NCBI GenBank assembly: GCA_021646415.1
Contig: SOEU01000008.1
Span: 93,355 to 157,354, forward strand
DNA from: Candidatus Brocadia sp.
GTDB taxonomy: Bacteria > Planctomycetota > Brocadiia > Brocadiales > Brocadiaceae
Direction: 5' to 3'
DNA: 64,000 nt
Shown here: in pieces, positions 46,899 through 57,344 of the stretch
Position numbering within the stretch: position 1 is the first letter of the stretch
Layout of the letters: every line of letters begins with the position of its first letter
Made by a program: the position numbers and the translations under genes
Notes under the pieces: model-generated
Told to the model about the DNA's origin: nothing
The model's input: only the letters and a program-made list of their open reading frames with translations
Database searches by the model: none

Positions 46899-46943
46899 GT
46901 TACCCGGTACCGGGTAACAAATGTTATCGTTTGTTTTTTTTGA
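46899..46943 (+). terminator. Terminator region after GT39 gene
   Basis: A perfect 20-bp palindrome (GTTACCCGGT/ACCGGGTAAC, 46899-46918) is followed by a smaller ACAAA/TTTGT stem and eight T. Confidence 0.7.
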
Positions 46944-47037
46944 CAAATTCGAAATTCAACTACCGAAATCCGACCCCCCCCTTTCAATTCCCATTAGTTT
47001 CCTCTCTTGTTTTTCTTTTCTCTAATTTGTTTTAAAA

Positions 47038-47066
47038 TTGACATGGGAATAAAATATGAGTAGTAT
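47038..47066 (+). promoter_or_regulatory. Sigma70-type promoter of aprA-aprB-sat
   Basis: TTGACA at 47038-47043 and TAGTAT at 47061-47066 are separated by 17 bp, 33 bp before the aprA start. Confidence 0.65.
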
Positions 47067-47099
47067 AACTTTTTTTATAAAATTCTTGATGTTACCCCT

Positions 47100-48776
47100 A
47101 TGAGTATTTCACATATAGATACCGATATATTAATCATTGGCGGTGGAGCAGCGGGATGCTTTGCCGCTGTGGAGATTTACAAAAAATCCCCTACCTGTAA
47201 TGTTGTTGTAATGGAAAAGGCACATATCGAGCGCAGCGGTTGCCTGGCCATGGGGTTAAATGCCATCAATGCTTATTTACATGCCGGACAAACCCCCGAC
47301 TCATATGTTGCGTATGTTGAGCGGCAGTTTGAGGGCATTATAAGAAAAGACCTGGTTTACAGCATTGTCCAAGGACTCAATAAGGCCGTCAAAGATGTTG
47401 AAGATATGGGGCTTCCCATTGAAAAGAACGAGGACGGTACTTACAAGATGCGCGGAAAACGCAGTATCCGTATTTTCGGTGAGCGGTTAAAACCCATCCT
47501 TGCAGAGGCTGTACAAAAAACCTCTGCCCTGGTGTTAAATCGTGTTGTAGCAACAAATTTTATTTACGATGGTGACCGCGTCCGTGGGGCATTTGGATAT
47601 GGAGTAAAAAACAGTACGTTTTACGTAATCAGGGCCAAAGCTGTTATTGTGGCGACTGGCGGTGCTTCGGGTATCTATAAACCAAACAATACCGGGGAGG
47701 CACGGCATTTAATATGGTATTGCCCCTGGAATGTGGGTACTGGGTACGCCATGGGAATACGCATCGGAGCGGAAATGACGAGTTTTGAGAATCGGTTTGT
47801 TGCTTTACGGGTAAAGGATGTAAATGCACCAACTGGTACCATTGCCATAGGAGCGCGTGCAAAACAGATCAATGCGCGCACAGAGGATTATCTGGAACTC
47901 TACTACAAACACCTGGGGGGGAACAAGTGCCTGACACAGCACAGGGTTCTGGCAACAATAGAAGAGAAGAAAATGGGGCGGGGCCCCTGCTATCTGGATA
48001 CAACTACTTTGAACGAGTCCGACGAAAGAAGATTAAAAGAAGATTTCTTGAATATGAATCCTCAAATCATCCTTTTGTGGGCGAGCAAGGGCATGAATCC
48101 CCGGCATAAACCCGTGGAAATTCAGGGAACGGAACCTTTTATTGTGGGTGGCCATTGCCAGGCAGGATATTGGATTGATAAAGAAAGAAGGACAACCATT
48201 CCTGGTCTTTACGCTGCTGGAGAGGTTGCGGGTGGTGCACCGAAAAAATACGTTAGTGGAAGCTGGGTTGAGGGGCGTATTGCGGTAACGACAGCCATGG
48301 AAGACATAAAAGATGTAACATTGAAAGATATAGACACTGAGGTAATTCAAGGAGAAAAAGCCCGGGCCCTGGCACCTTTAACGAAAAAAACAGGCATTTC
48401 ACCCCAGGAGGTACGGGAACGACTCCAAAAGATTATGGACGAATATGCCGGCGGTATTTCCATGAATTACGCGCTTCATGAGGAAAGGCTGCTGGAAGCA
48501 AGACGATTGTTGAAATGCTTGCGGGACCGCATAAAAGATATGACAGCCGTAAATAATTATAATTTGGTTGAGGCATTGGAATGCATAGATAGAATTGATG
48601 TTGCAAGGGTATTGGTTGAACATCTGATCTACCGCAAGGAGTCGCGATGGGCATGCTATCAGACCCGATTGGATTATCCAGAAAAAGATAATTGCCGATG
48701 GCTTACCTTTGTTAATTCTCTCTATGATTCAACTACGGACGAAATAAAAATGGTGGAAAGGCCTTTGTGCTCATGA
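47100..48776 (+). CDS. aprA: Adenylylsulfate reductase alpha subunit (short form)
   Basis: 558 aa flavoprotein interconverting APS with sulfite and AMP. An FAD-binding Rossmann loop opens the protein (DILIIGGGAAGCFAAVEIYK), then ERSGCLAMGLNAINAYL, the APS-site stretch, and FIVGGHCQAGYWIDKERRTT with GLYAAGEVAGGAPKKYVSGS near the flavin. It lacks the longer C-terminal part of classical dissimilatory AprA, matching the shorter form. Start codons of aprB overlap by ATGA. Direction (sulfate assimilation or sulfite oxidation) cannot be told from the genes. Confidence 0.9.
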   Translation: MSISHIDTDILIIGGGAAGCFAAVEIYKKSPTCNVVVMEKAHIERSGCLAMGLNAINAYLHAGQTPDSYVAYVERQFEGIIRKDLVYSIVQGLNKAVKDVEDMGLPIEKNEDGTYKMRGKRSIRIFGERLKPILAEAVQKTSALVLNRVVATNFIYDGDRVRGAFGYGVKNSTFYVIRAKAVIVATGGASGIYKPNNTGEARHLIWYCPWNVGTGYAMGIRIGAEMTSFENRFVALRVKDVNAPTGTIAIGARAKQINARTEDYLELYYKHLGGNKCLTQHRVLATIEEKKMGRGPCYLDTTTLNESDERRLKEDFLNMNPQIILLWASKGMNPRHKPVEIQGTEPFIVGGHCQAGYWIDKERRTTIPGLYAAGEVAGGAPKKYVSGSWVEGRIAVTTAMEDIKDVTLKDIDTEVIQGEKARALAPLTKKTGISPQEVRERLQKIMDEYAGGISMNYALHEERLLEARRLLKCLRDRIKDMTAVNNYNLVEALECIDRIDVARVLVEHLIYRKESRWACYQTRLDYPEKDNCRWLTFVNSLYDSTTDEIKMVERPLCS

Positions 48777-49102
48777 GTATCTTCATCGATGAAAATATTT
48801 GTAACGGATGCAAAGGATTACCCGAGGCACGATGTGAACGTATCTGTCCCGGAGACCTATGTTATCGTAAAGAAAATATGAAAGCAACTATTCGTGATCA
48901 GTCTGCTTGCTGGACCTGTGCATGCTGTGTGAAGGAATGTCCGGTGCAGGCAATTGAACTGAGACTACCTTTCCAGGTATGCAGTGGTGGCTCTTCTTTG
49001 AAAGCACGGCTGAAACGCGACAAAACGATTTGGACAATATGGGACGCCGAGGGGCATCAGGAAGAATTTATTATTCAGGCAAGATATTTGAAAGGAGATT
49101 AA
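48773..49102 (+). CDS. aprB: Adenylylsulfate reductase beta subunit (ferredoxin-like, short)
   Basis: 109 aa from ATG 48773, which overlaps the aprA stop (ATGA). Two [4Fe-4S] sites: CNGCKGLPEARCERICPGD (with the insertion usual for AprB in the first motif) and CWTCACCVKECPVQAIEL. The tail is shorter than in classical AprB, which wraps around the alpha subunit; the short alpha and short beta thus match each other. It passes electrons to the AprA flavin. Confidence 0.9.
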   Translation: MSIFIDENICNGCKGLPEARCERICPGDLCYRKENMKATIRDQSACWTCACCVKECPVQAIELRLPFQVCSGGSSLKARLKRDKTIWTIWDAEGHQEEFIIQARYLKGD

Positions 49103-49105
49103 AGA

Positions 49106-50278
49106 ATGACGGTTAAAAACATTGCCCCACATGGGGGTAAGCTTGTTAATAGAATTGTTTCCATGGAAGAACGGGAAATGTTCCTGGATAAAGCAACTCA
49201 TTACGACATGAAAAAAATCCAGCTAAATTCCCGTGAGATGTCAGACCTTGACATGATTGCGGTTGGTGCAATGAGTCCTCTGGAAGGATTTATGTGTAAA
49301 GCTGATTACGATAATGTGGTAGACAACATGCGGTTGGCCAATGGATTGCCATGGTCAATTCCAGTTGTTCTCGCAGCTACAAAAGAGGAAGTCGAAGGGC
49401 TCAAGCCAGGCAAAGATGTTGCCCTCGCAGATCAAGCCAACGAGGTGATCGCCATTTTACATCTGGAGGAAATCTTTCATCACGACAAACCGAAAGAATC
49501 CATGGAAGTCTATGGTGTGGATGATAGAAAACATCCTGGCGTGGATGCTGTTTATAAAATGGGAGAATATCTTCTGGGTGGCAAGGTTAGCGTAGTCAAT
49601 CGAGCAAAACCTTCCGATTTTTTATCATATCGGTTGGATCCAGTTGAGACAAGGGAATTGTTCGTGAAAAAGGGTTGGAAACGCGTGGTTGGATTCCAAA
49701 CTCGTAATCCCGTACATCGCGCCCATGAATATATCCAGAAATCCGCACTGGAGATCGTGGATGCCATCTTTTTGCATCCTTTGGTAGGGGAAACAAAAAG
49801 TGACGATGTACCTGCAGATGTGAGGATTAAAAGTTATGAAATCCTCTTAGAGAAATATTACCCAAAAGATAGGGCAATGTTGTCGGTATTTCCCGCAGCT
49901 ATGCGGTATGCAGGGCCTCGGGAGGCCGTCTTTCATGCTCTCGTAAGAAAAAATTATGGCTGCACACACTTTATTGTGGGTCGAGACCATGCAGGCGTCG
50001 GGAATTATTACGGAACATTCGACGCCCATTACATCTTTGATGAATTTGATCCGCAGGAGATAGGAATTACACCGTTATTTTTTGACCATACGTTCTACTG
50101 TAAAGCCTGCAGCGGTATGGCTTCTTATAAAACATGTCCCCATGACTCGTCCAATCACGTCATTTTGAGTGGTACAGAAGTCCGTAAAATGCTGAGTGCA
50201 GGACAAGCTCCACCACCCACTTTTACAAGACCAGAGGTTGCAAAGGTATTGAGTGAATATTACCAAAAGTTAAAATAG
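49106..50278 (+). CDS. sat: Sulfate adenylyltransferase
   Basis: 390 aa, homo-oligomeric ATP sulfurylase, making APS from sulfate and ATP or running in reverse. The active-site motifs are [20 protein letters not shown] (QxRN and HxxH), [12 protein letters not shown] and the C-terminal ISGTEVR-type segment, here [13 protein letters not shown] zinc-type Cys cluster is present ([16 protein letters not shown]). 3 bp after aprB, with AAAGGAGATTAAAG as ribosome site: third gene of the operon, feeding or draining APS for AprAB. Confidence 0.96.
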   Translation: MTVKNIAPHGGKLVNRIVSMEEREMFLDKATHYDMKKIQLNSREMSDLDMIAVGAMSPLEGFMCKADYDNVVDNMRLANGLPWSIPVVLAATKEEVEGLKPGKDVALADQANEVIAILHLEEIFHHDKPKESMEVYGVDDRKHPGVDAVYKMGEYLLGGKVSVVNRAKPSDFLSYRLDPVETRELFVKKGWKRVVGFQTRNPVHRAHEYIQKSALEIVDAIFLHPLVGETKSDDVPADVRIKSYEILLEKYYPKDRAMLSVFPAAMRYAGPREAVFHALVRKNYGCTHFIVGRDHAGVGNYYGTFDAHYIFDEFDPQEIGITPLFFDHTFYCKACSGMASYKTCPHDSSNHVILSGTEVRKMLSAGQAPPPTFTRPEVAKVLSEYYQKLK

Positions 50279-50396
50279 CTTTCGTAATTATTTTGCACGA
50301 AAGTCCGGTGTGATATAAATCCTCCCCAAATAGACAGGGGCGAGCGGCCGTTCGCCCCTGCACTTTTGAGAATACCCAATCAAAGGACATCTAAGA

Positions 50397-53300
50397 TTAT
50401 AACCCTTTCGCAACAGTAATACCTCTCGTCGCAACAAATGATTTGACGGTAACAAGGTCATGATCATCGCGTGCAACGATCGTTACAACATTAGGCCCTT
50501 CCTTCAAAAGGAGGTTTGTATTGATTTCCAGTCGGGCCTGTTCTTTCGGTGTAGGAAATTTATTGGACTTGAAAAAGACCTTGTCGTTATTAATCAACAC
50601 ATAGGCATGTTTCACATAGATATCGTCTTCTATGGCAGCCGCTAGCGGTAACTGATCGTTTCCAAATAATATATTTGATAAGGATTTGCTCAAGGTAATC
50701 ACAGGTGGCACACGTTGCAGATAAGGTTCTACGGCAGTCGGTTCTGTCCGTGCACCATTCGATTCGACAACCTCTTTTGCCGATACCCACCCGTACCGGT
50801 CACCTGGAAGCGTTATGCGGAACCATTCATGGGTTTTTGCATTATATGCCAAACGGGTCCCATCCTTCATCATTGATAATACCGGAGAATCAAAAGACAT
50901 TCCGCCATACAAAGGAGTATGATTTCTCCGCACCTTTACAAGGCCGGAAGTCTGGGTCATTTTAGACTTGCTTGCTATGACGGGGAAGGTGAGTTTATCG
51001 GTTATGAACGTCCCGAAAATCATCTCAGAGATAACCACATCCACACTGAACTTATCCAAATGCATTGTTTCTTTTACAACGAAAGACAGTTTTACCTCTT
51101 TTATTTCCCCAGGACTTAATGTCCCTATTTCTGCCCTGCCATTTTTTATAAAAACTTCTTTGTTGCTTAAATCTTTTAAGGTAACTACATTTTTTTCGGC
51201 AGCTCCTTCTCCAATATTTTTTACAAGGACAAGCAGATCAATATCCTCTCCACTCTGTATTAATCCATCCCCATTGTTTTTTGAGGAGTTCTTTACCGTA
51301 TCCAGAATCTGATATGAATAAGCAAAAAGTGGCCTTGGGAGCGCCTCTGTAACAATATTAAATTTGATATCCTTAGGATTACATTTATTTAATTCTTCAA
51401 ACTTGATAGAGACTTCGTCTTCTCTATCGAGAGAATTTTTGGGGATTTCTATTGTTGTGGAATATGATTTCGTACCTTCCGGTTCTATCTTCCCAAGGAT
51501 AAACTCGAGCTTGTCGAAGAGTCCGTTTTTGCTCGATGATATACCCCGCAACTGATACAATGGTGTTTCTCCAACGTTTGTCACATTTATGGTAAGAGTA
51601 ATCTTGTCACCACCCTTTACCCGTCCGTTTGCAGGATTTGTGGAAAAAGAAACATTCGTTTTTGCCGTCCCTGTGCTTATACCGGCAGACCAATCAATAT
51701 CAAATTTTTGAAGTGCCTGAGCAATTTTCTTTTCTTCCGATCGGGCAGTTTCTTCAATAATGGATGAAGAATTTCGTAAAAATGCTTCCCGCTGCCAGGC
51801 AGTTGCGTTTGTGAGTAATTTTTTGGCAAAAATGACATGAAAGTCCGTATTAAAATCCGGCAGCTTATAGGGATCTTCCGCCTCCTCTTCTGCCTCTTCA
51901 GTTTTATCCTTTTCTTTAGTTTCTAAATAATACCTGAGTGTGGCAAAAGAAGTTTCATCTTTGCGATGTTCATCGAGATGCTGTTTGAGGTCTTCCTCGC
52001 GAAGGGCAACAATCCCCCGGAAGAGGTTGATATTGTCTTTTGCAACGGTTACAGGAACAAGTTTAATATCGGGAGTAATACCAACCGACTGAATATCTGT
52101 AGACAAAGGGGTGAGATATTTAGCAATGGTTAATTTTAATGCTGAACCATCCATAAGTTCAATGAGCTGCTGGACAGAACCCTTGCCGAAGCTTCTGTCA
52201 CCGACAATTATTGCACGGTCGTTTTCCTTAAGCGCCCCGGCAACAATTTCTGCACCCGAGGCGCTTCCGGCATCGACAAGCACCACTATGGGGTAAAGCT
52301 CTTCATCTGTATCCGTTTTTCTCGCTTCTTGCACCTCTCTTGGATGGCCACTTGGACCAACCGTAATTACAATAGCACCTTTTCCGAGAAATTTATCGGC
52401 AACCTCAATGGCTTGATCCAATAGCCCCCCAGAGTTATTTCTCATGTCGATGATCAACCCTTTTAATTTATTAGTGGATGTTTTCAAACGTTTTAAATGC
52501 TCATTCAGACATTGAGAGGTATCATCCTGAAAGTTTCTTATCTTTATATAGCCTAAATCGCCTTCCAGAGATGCGGATTCTACCGTTGGAATAACAATAA
52601 TTTCACGTTTGAGCGTTACCAGCTTGGGTTGGGTTGTCTTTTCGGTGAAAACTGAGAGCGTAACTTCAGTTCCGGGGTCCCCCCGTAATTTTCCAACGGA
52701 CTCTGTAAGGTTCATGTTGACCGTTGACTCTCCATCAATTTCGATAATCTTGTCTCCAGCCTTCATGCCAGCCCTTGCTGCCGGAGTACCCTCAATCGGT
52801 GATATTACCGTAAGTACGCCTTCCCGTAAACCGACTACCATCCCCAATCCGCCAAACTTACCTGTAGTACCTATCTTAAACTCATTAAACTCCTTGGGTG
52901 GCAGGATAACGGAGTGGGGATCCAGTTGTGTAAGCATACCGTTAATTGCAGTATATTCAATGTCACTTGCGGTAAGGGTTTCTATGGGTTGGCGGTTCGT
53001 ATTAATGAAGGTAAGGGCATCATTGAGAATCTCAACCATATCTTTAGGACGGTGAATTTTAGAAAGATCATATGTTTTTGAAAGATCGTCAACAGCAACC
53101 TTTCCTGTGTTGGTACTTTCAGGAAAGTCGACCAAAACTTCCGGTATAATCCTTTCCTCCCACGAAAGTGCCTCTTTGAGCATTTCCGCCGTTTTGATGC
53201 GCTCAGGGTCTACATACAATCTATTAACATAGGAACTAACAATCCCTGATAATCGGAACTTGTAATTCGTATCTTCTTTTGCTGCCCGCTTTTCAAACCT

Positions 53301-53405
53301 GGGTTCCAGACCAAAGGTAGTATTAAAGCTGTTGAAAAGGCAGGAAACAGAAAATAAGGAAAGGAATATTGTCAGCAAATAGTTAAATGTAAATTTTGAT
53401 TTCAT
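50397..53405 (-). CDS. C-terminal processing peptidase (S41) with PDZ, CARDB-like and SH3-like parts
   Basis: 1002 aa, about twice the length of a plain CtpA. Signal peptide (MKSKFTFNYLLTIFLSLFSV); PDZ domain at roughly 165-260 (GLREGVLTVISPIEGTPAAR); peptidase S41 core with catalytic Ser in VDAGSASGAEIVAGAL and Lys in DRSFGKGSVQQLIEL. The second half has a CARDB-like domain (KITLTINVTNVGETPLY), a second such repeat (LLVLVKNIGEGAAEKNVVTL), a bacterial SH3-like segment (KTHEWFRITLPGDRYGWVSA) and an Ig-like end. Periplasmic; the added domains probably bind protein or peptidoglycan. Confidence 0.92.
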   Translation of the reverse strand: MKSKFTFNYLLTIFLSLFSVSCLFNSFNTTFGLEPRFEKRAAKEDTNYKFRLSGIVSSYVNRLYVDPERIKTAEMLKEALSWEERIIPEVLVDFPESTNTGKVAVDDLSKTYDLSKIHRPKDMVEILNDALTFINTNRQPIETLTASDIEYTAINGMLTQLDPHSVILPPKEFNEFKIGTTGKFGGLGMVVGLREGVLTVISPIEGTPAARAGMKAGDKIIEIDGESTVNMNLTESVGKLRGDPGTEVTLSVFTEKTTQPKLVTLKREIIVIPTVESASLEGDLGYIKIRNFQDDTSQCLNEHLKRLKTSTNKLKGLIIDMRNNSGGLLDQAIEVADKFLGKGAIVITVGPSGHPREVQEARKTDTDEELYPIVVLVDAGSASGAEIVAGALKENDRAIIVGDRSFGKGSVQQLIELMDGSALKLTIAKYLTPLSTDIQSVGITPDIKLVPVTVAKDNINLFRGIVALREEDLKQHLDEHRKDETSFATLRYYLETKEKDKTEEAEEEAEDPYKLPDFNTDFHVIFAKKLLTNATAWQREAFLRNSSSIIEETARSEEKKIAQALQKFDIDWSAGISTGTAKTNVSFSTNPANGRVKGGDKITLTINVTNVGETPLYQLRGISSSKNGLFDKLEFILGKIEPEGTKSYSTTIEIPKNSLDREDEVSIKFEELNKCNPKDIKFNIVTEALPRPLFAYSYQILDTVKNSSKNNGDGLIQSGEDIDLLVLVKNIGEGAAEKNVVTLKDLSNKEVFIKNGRAEIGTLSPGEIKEVKLSFVVKETMHLDKFSVDVVISEMIFGTFITDKLTFPVIASKSKMTQTSGLVKVRRNHTPLYGGMSFDSPVLSMMKDGTRLAYNAKTHEWFRITLPGDRYGWVSAKEVVESNGARTEPTAVEPYLQRVPPVITLSKSLSNILFGNDQLPLAAAIEDDIYVKHAYVLINNDKVFFKSNKFPTPKEQARLEINTNLLLKEGPNVVTIVARDDHDLVTVKSFVATRGITVAKGL

Positions 53406-53588
53406 GCGCTGTTCCTTTTGGCAAAAAAATGGTATTCTCGTGATTATTCACAGAAAAAGCAAAATGCCTTTTTTTCTTACATATCAGGCATGGATAAGGG
53501 ATTTTTTATACTTTTTCTTCTTATAATTCTAAAGTTTTTCTTTTACTCCTAAGTATAAAAAGAGAGGAACTATTTATCAAGGAAATAC

Positions 53589-54854
53589 TCACGGTATAAT
53601 CTTTCCCATTATAACCGCTTCCCTCGCCCCTGTAACGCCGGGGATATTATTCGGGTTTCCGGAAATTGTTTCATTAGCCAGAATGGCAAAGGCGAGGGCT
53701 TCCTTGACGTTTGGTGCAATACCAAAGGTACTGATGGAATGTATTTTCACAGAGGGAGGAAAATATTGCATAAGATATTTTATAAGGGTGGCATTATAGA
53801 CTCCACCACCTGAAACGATTATTTCAGATATATGATGCTTTGGTAAAATCCACTGCTTGTAACTGTCTGCAATGGTGCGCGCCGTAAACATGGTAACGGT
53901 TGCCAGGATATCGAGGCCGTCGATGCCGGAACGTACGGCATCTTTGTGGAGATTGTCTGCAAACTGTCCCCCGAACACTTCCCTTCCTGTAGTCTTTGGG
54001 GGAGACTCAACCAGATACGGATGAGCAAGGAGGGCAGCCAAAAGCCTGTCATTCACTGATCCCGCAGCTGCGAGTCTGCCACCTTCATCGAAGTGAGTTG
54101 CGTTGTTTGTGACAAGCTCCGTGATACGATCAATCACCATGTTGCCCGGGCCTGTATCGAAGGCGATAACGTCATGAATACCGCAGTCACGAGGCAGGAA
54201 GGTAACGTTTGCAATTCCCCCGATATTCTGCAAGGCACGCCCCTTTTCTATATCCCTGAAAAGGAGGAAATCCACATAAGGTACGAGAGGCGCCCCCTGG
54301 CCTCCAGCCGCTATATCACCCGGGCGGAAATCAGCAACAGTAGTAACACCGGTTTCATGGGCAATGACAGAAGGCTCACCAATTTGAAGAGTAGAGCGAA
54401 GCACGGATCCGGCTTTCCATGTATGATCCCTGACCCCTGACCCTTGCCCCCCAATCCCATTTTCGTACTGAGTTAAAGGTTGCTTCACTATTGAGCCAGG
54501 CAAGTGATAGATAGTCTGCCCATGTGAGCCAATAAGGTCAATATCCGTAATAGGAACATGTACCTTGTTCGCAATGGATTTTGCTGCTTCCGCAAAAAGT
54601 TTCCCCAGGTAAACATTGAGCTGGCAGACCTTATCTACGGTACCCGTTTCCCGATTGCTGGTTTCAAGGATGGCGTTGCGGGTTGCATCGCGATACGGAT
54701 AGGTCTCAAAGTCCAGAATGTTTACCTTTGTATCTAATCCATTCCCGGTAATTTCCACAAGGCAGGCATCTATACCATCTGCGGACGTCCCCGACATGAG
54801 ACCAATAACTCTTTTGGGATCTTTCTGCTGCAACAGCAGGAGTTTATTTAACAT
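53589..54854 (-). CDS. anmK: Anhydro-N-acetylmuramic acid kinase
   Basis: 421 aa. AnmK converts recycled anhMurNAc to MurNAc-6-phosphate. Signatures: VIGLMSGTSADGIDACLVEI at the N-terminus, DLIGSHGQTIYHLPG, VTTVADFRPGDIAAGGQGAP with LVPYVD, and the phosphate loop IAFDTGPGNMVIDRI. Slightly longer than usual because of a loop around residues 135-150 (NGIGGQGSGVRDHTWKAGS), which looks like an insertion. Its presence shows that the cell handles peptidoglycan fragments. It lies 9 bp after the TPR lipoprotein gene, which is upstream on the same strand. Confidence 0.95.
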   Translation of the reverse strand: MLNKLLLLQQKDPKRVIGLMSGTSADGIDACLVEITGNGLDTKVNILDFETYPYRDATRNAILETSNRETGTVDKVCQLNVYLGKLFAEAAKSIANKVHVPITDIDLIGSHGQTIYHLPGSIVKQPLTQYENGIGGQGSGVRDHTWKAGSVLRSTLQIGEPSVIAHETGVTTVADFRPGDIAAGGQGAPLVPYVDFLLFRDIEKGRALQNIGGIANVTFLPRDCGIHDVIAFDTGPGNMVIDRITELVTNNATHFDEGGRLAAAGSVNDRLLAALLAHPYLVESPPKTTGREVFGGQFADNLHKDAVRSGIDGLDILATVTMFTARTIADSYKQWILPKHHISEIIVSGGGVYNATLIKYLMQYFPPSVKIHSISTFGIAPNVKEALAFAILANETISGNPNNIPGVTGAREAVIMGKIIP

Positions 54855-54863
54855 TTTTTGGGT

Positions 54864-55805
54864 TTAGTGGTGCGGGCTGGACCGGCTTTTGTAAAGTTCT
54901 GCCTCACGGTCAGCGTCACCCAGCATTCCCTTGGAACGATACAATTCTTCGAGTACCTTGTGTACCTCTACCATATTGGGATTAACCTCGAGTGCCTTTT
55001 TGAGAGACCCCTCGGCATTATTGAAGTCCCCCTTTTCTTTATGTACCAGTCCAATGGCATAATGAAAGTCTGCCATGTCTGGACGTACCTCCAATGCCTT
55101 TTGCCATACAGAAATAGCGTCATCCATTTTCCCGAGTTTCGTATAGGCAATACCCAAGTTGTAATATATCTCTATTTTTTGCGGGTTAATTTCAATAGCC
55201 TTTGTCCATTCTGCAATGGCATCATTGAATTGTGTCTTTTTTGTATAAAGAATACCAAGATTGTATCGTGAATTCACTAAACCCGGATTCAGATCAATGG
55301 CTTTACTGAATGATTTGATCGCATCATCCTCCTGTTTCTTGTGGACATACACAAGTCCCAAACCTTCGTGTGCCTCTGCATAATGGGCGTTAATATCAAG
55401 GGCTTTTTTGAAAAAAGAGATTGCTTCGTCTGATTTCCCTTTTTTGTTGAGAATATTCCCTTGCCCAACAAGAGCTTCTACCATAGAAGGGTTGATCTCC
55501 GATGCCTTTTTGTAAGCAGCAAGAGATTCGTCAAGCATACCTTTTTCATCGTATAAGAGACCCAGATTATAATGGGCCACTGCATCGTTTGGATTGGATT
55601 CCAGAAGTCTTTTGTTTCTTTCAATTTCTTCGTCTGCCATGGTTTTCTTATGGACAGAAGGCACTTCTCCCTCAAGCCTGAGAGAAGTAGCGCGTTGGGT
55701 TTCAGATTGTGTGTCTGATTCTTTTTTACCACAGCCGAGGTTACTGCTGAAGAGAAACGTTATAACAGGAAGCAATAAGAGAATATAATTTCTAAACTGC
55801 ACCAT
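54864..55805 (-). CDS. TPR-repeat lipoprotein
   Basis: 313 aa. The signal sequence ends in a lipobox (ITFLFSSNLGCGKKESDT, Cys after LG). After ~60 polar residues come seven regular tetratricopeptide repeats of 34 residues, for example AHYNLGLLYDEKGMLDESLA and AYTKLGKMDDAISVWQKALE. Probably an envelope scaffold. Same operon as anmK, 9 bp apart. Confidence 0.92.
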   Translation of the reverse strand: MVQFRNYILLLLPVITFLFSSNLGCGKKESDTQSETQRATSLRLEGEVPSVHKKTMADEEIERNKRLLESNPNDAVAHYNLGLLYDEKGMLDESLAAYKKASEINPSMVEALVGQGNILNKKGKSDEAISFFKKALDINAHYAEAHEGLGLVYVHKKQEDDAIKSFSKAIDLNPGLVNSRYNLGILYTKKTQFNDAIAEWTKAIEINPQKIEIYYNLGIAYTKLGKMDDAISVWQKALEVRPDMADFHYAIGLVHKEKGDFNNAEGSLKKALEVNPNMVEVHKVLEELYRSKGMLGDADREAELYKSRSSPHH

Positions 55806-55960
55806 AAAAATCCTTTTCTTTAAAATATTTTATAAGGTATCTTAATAAAGGGCATTGATTCCGGATTCCCGCTTTCAGAGGAATGACAATTGTTTTATTA
55901 TATAGTGTAATGGCTATTCGTCAATCCGAAATTATAAACCGTTAGCGAAAGCAGTTTCAT

Positions 55961-57268
55961 ATGCAAAATCACAGTCTAACAAGGGCTTTGGGATTTTTTG
56001 ATGTCATTTGTTTAGGCATTAATAGCATCGTGGGTGCCGGTATTTTTTTATTACCAGGGCAACTTTCCGGTCTGGCCGGAAGCTATGCTTTATGGATGTT
56101 TCCACTATGCGGTATCCTTTGCTTCGCTATTGCCCTGTGCTTTGCAGAAATGGGCGGCATGTATAATAAAACCGGTGGCGCATACCTTTATGCCAAAGAT
56201 GCCTTTGGCCCATTTGTGGGTTTTTTCGTGGGCTGGATGATATGGCTTTCATCGATCGTTGGCTGGGCATCGGTTGCAAGCGGCTTTGAACTTTATTTGA
56301 GATATTTTTTACCAGCAGAAAATGGATGGTTAAGCAAGGCCATCGTTACCATCCTGATTGTAGGGTTAAGTACCATTAACTATTTTGGGGTAAAACCGGG
56401 GGCAAGTATTATTAATTTCTTTACTGTGGGAAAACTCATGTCATTGCTCATCTTCATTGGCGTGGGCTTATTTTTTATCAACAAAAATAATTTTTCTTTA
56501 TCAACTGGAAATGAATGGGAATTCATGAGGAATGAAGGGCTGACAGTATTTTCTCATGAAAATTTTAGTGCTGCTGCGATTATGGCTTTGTATGCCTATA
56601 CCGGGTTCGAGTTTATCGTAGTACCTGCCGGAGAGATGCGGCATCCCCAAAAGGATATTCCGCGTGTACTGTTTTTAGTACTGATGCTCGTTACCGGTTT
56701 GTATGTTACCATTCAGATCGTAGCCACAGGAACGTTCCCCGGACTTGCCTCATCAGACAAACCTTTGGCAGACGCTGCAAGATATTTTATGGGAGAGGCG
56801 GGTGGCGTCATTATTGGTACCGGGGCTTTGCTTTCTATTGGAGGTATCAATGCCGGGATTGCCCTGACCAGTCCCCGGAGTCTTTATGTGCTTTCTGTCG
56901 ATGGATTTCTTCCCCGAATATTTTCCAAAATACATCCGACATATCATACCCCTTATTGGGCTGTTATCGTCAATACGGGTTTAACGCTTGTATTAAGCTT
57001 AACAGGCAGTTTCAAATATCTGATTGCGGCAAGTGTTATGGTAAGTATCCTCCAGTATATTCCCACCTGTTTGGCTGTCATTATACTGAGGAGACACAGG
57101 CCCGAATGGGAAAGGGGCTATAAGATACCCGGTGGATATGCTATTCCCATTTTAGCGCTGTTGATCTGCGGTTGGTTGATATCCCATGTAGAGACAAAAG
57201 TGATAGCGGCAACTGCAGTAGCAATCGTTGTGTCGTTACCGTTTTATTTTAAGAGGAAAAGGGAATGA
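55961..57268 (+). CDS. Amino-acid permease (APC family)
   Basis: 435 aa with twelve membrane helices. TM1 contains the substrate-binding glycine turn (DVICLGINSIVGAGIFLLPG, with GAGIF), TM3 follows the NKTGGAYLYAKDAFGPFVGF loop, and TM6 has ALYAYTGFEFIVVPAGEMRH. Belongs to the APC superfamily, LAT-like group. A proton-coupled importer or exchanger of neutral amino acids is likely. Divergent from the TPR lipoprotein gene. Confidence 0.93.
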   Translation: MQNHSLTRALGFFDVICLGINSIVGAGIFLLPGQLSGLAGSYALWMFPLCGILCFAIALCFAEMGGMYNKTGGAYLYAKDAFGPFVGFFVGWMIWLSSIVGWASVASGFELYLRYFLPAENGWLSKAIVTILIVGLSTINYFGVKPGASIINFFTVGKLMSLLIFIGVGLFFINKNNFSLSTGNEWEFMRNEGLTVFSHENFSAAAIMALYAYTGFEFIVVPAGEMRHPQKDIPRVLFLVLMLVTGLYVTIQIVATGTFPGLASSDKPLADAARYFMGEAGGVIIGTGALLSIGGINAGIALTSPRSLYVLSVDGFLPRIFSKIHPTYHTPYWAVIVNTGLTLVLSLTGSFKYLIAASVMVSILQYIPTCLAVIILRRHRPEWERGYKIPGGYAIPILALLICGWLISHVETKVIAATAVAIVVSLPFYFKRKRE

Positions 57269-57344
57269 AACCATTTCTAAAAAAAACTTGAAAATAGCAT
57301 AAATATTCATGCTAATATATGCAATAAATTTGCGAAGGAAATAC

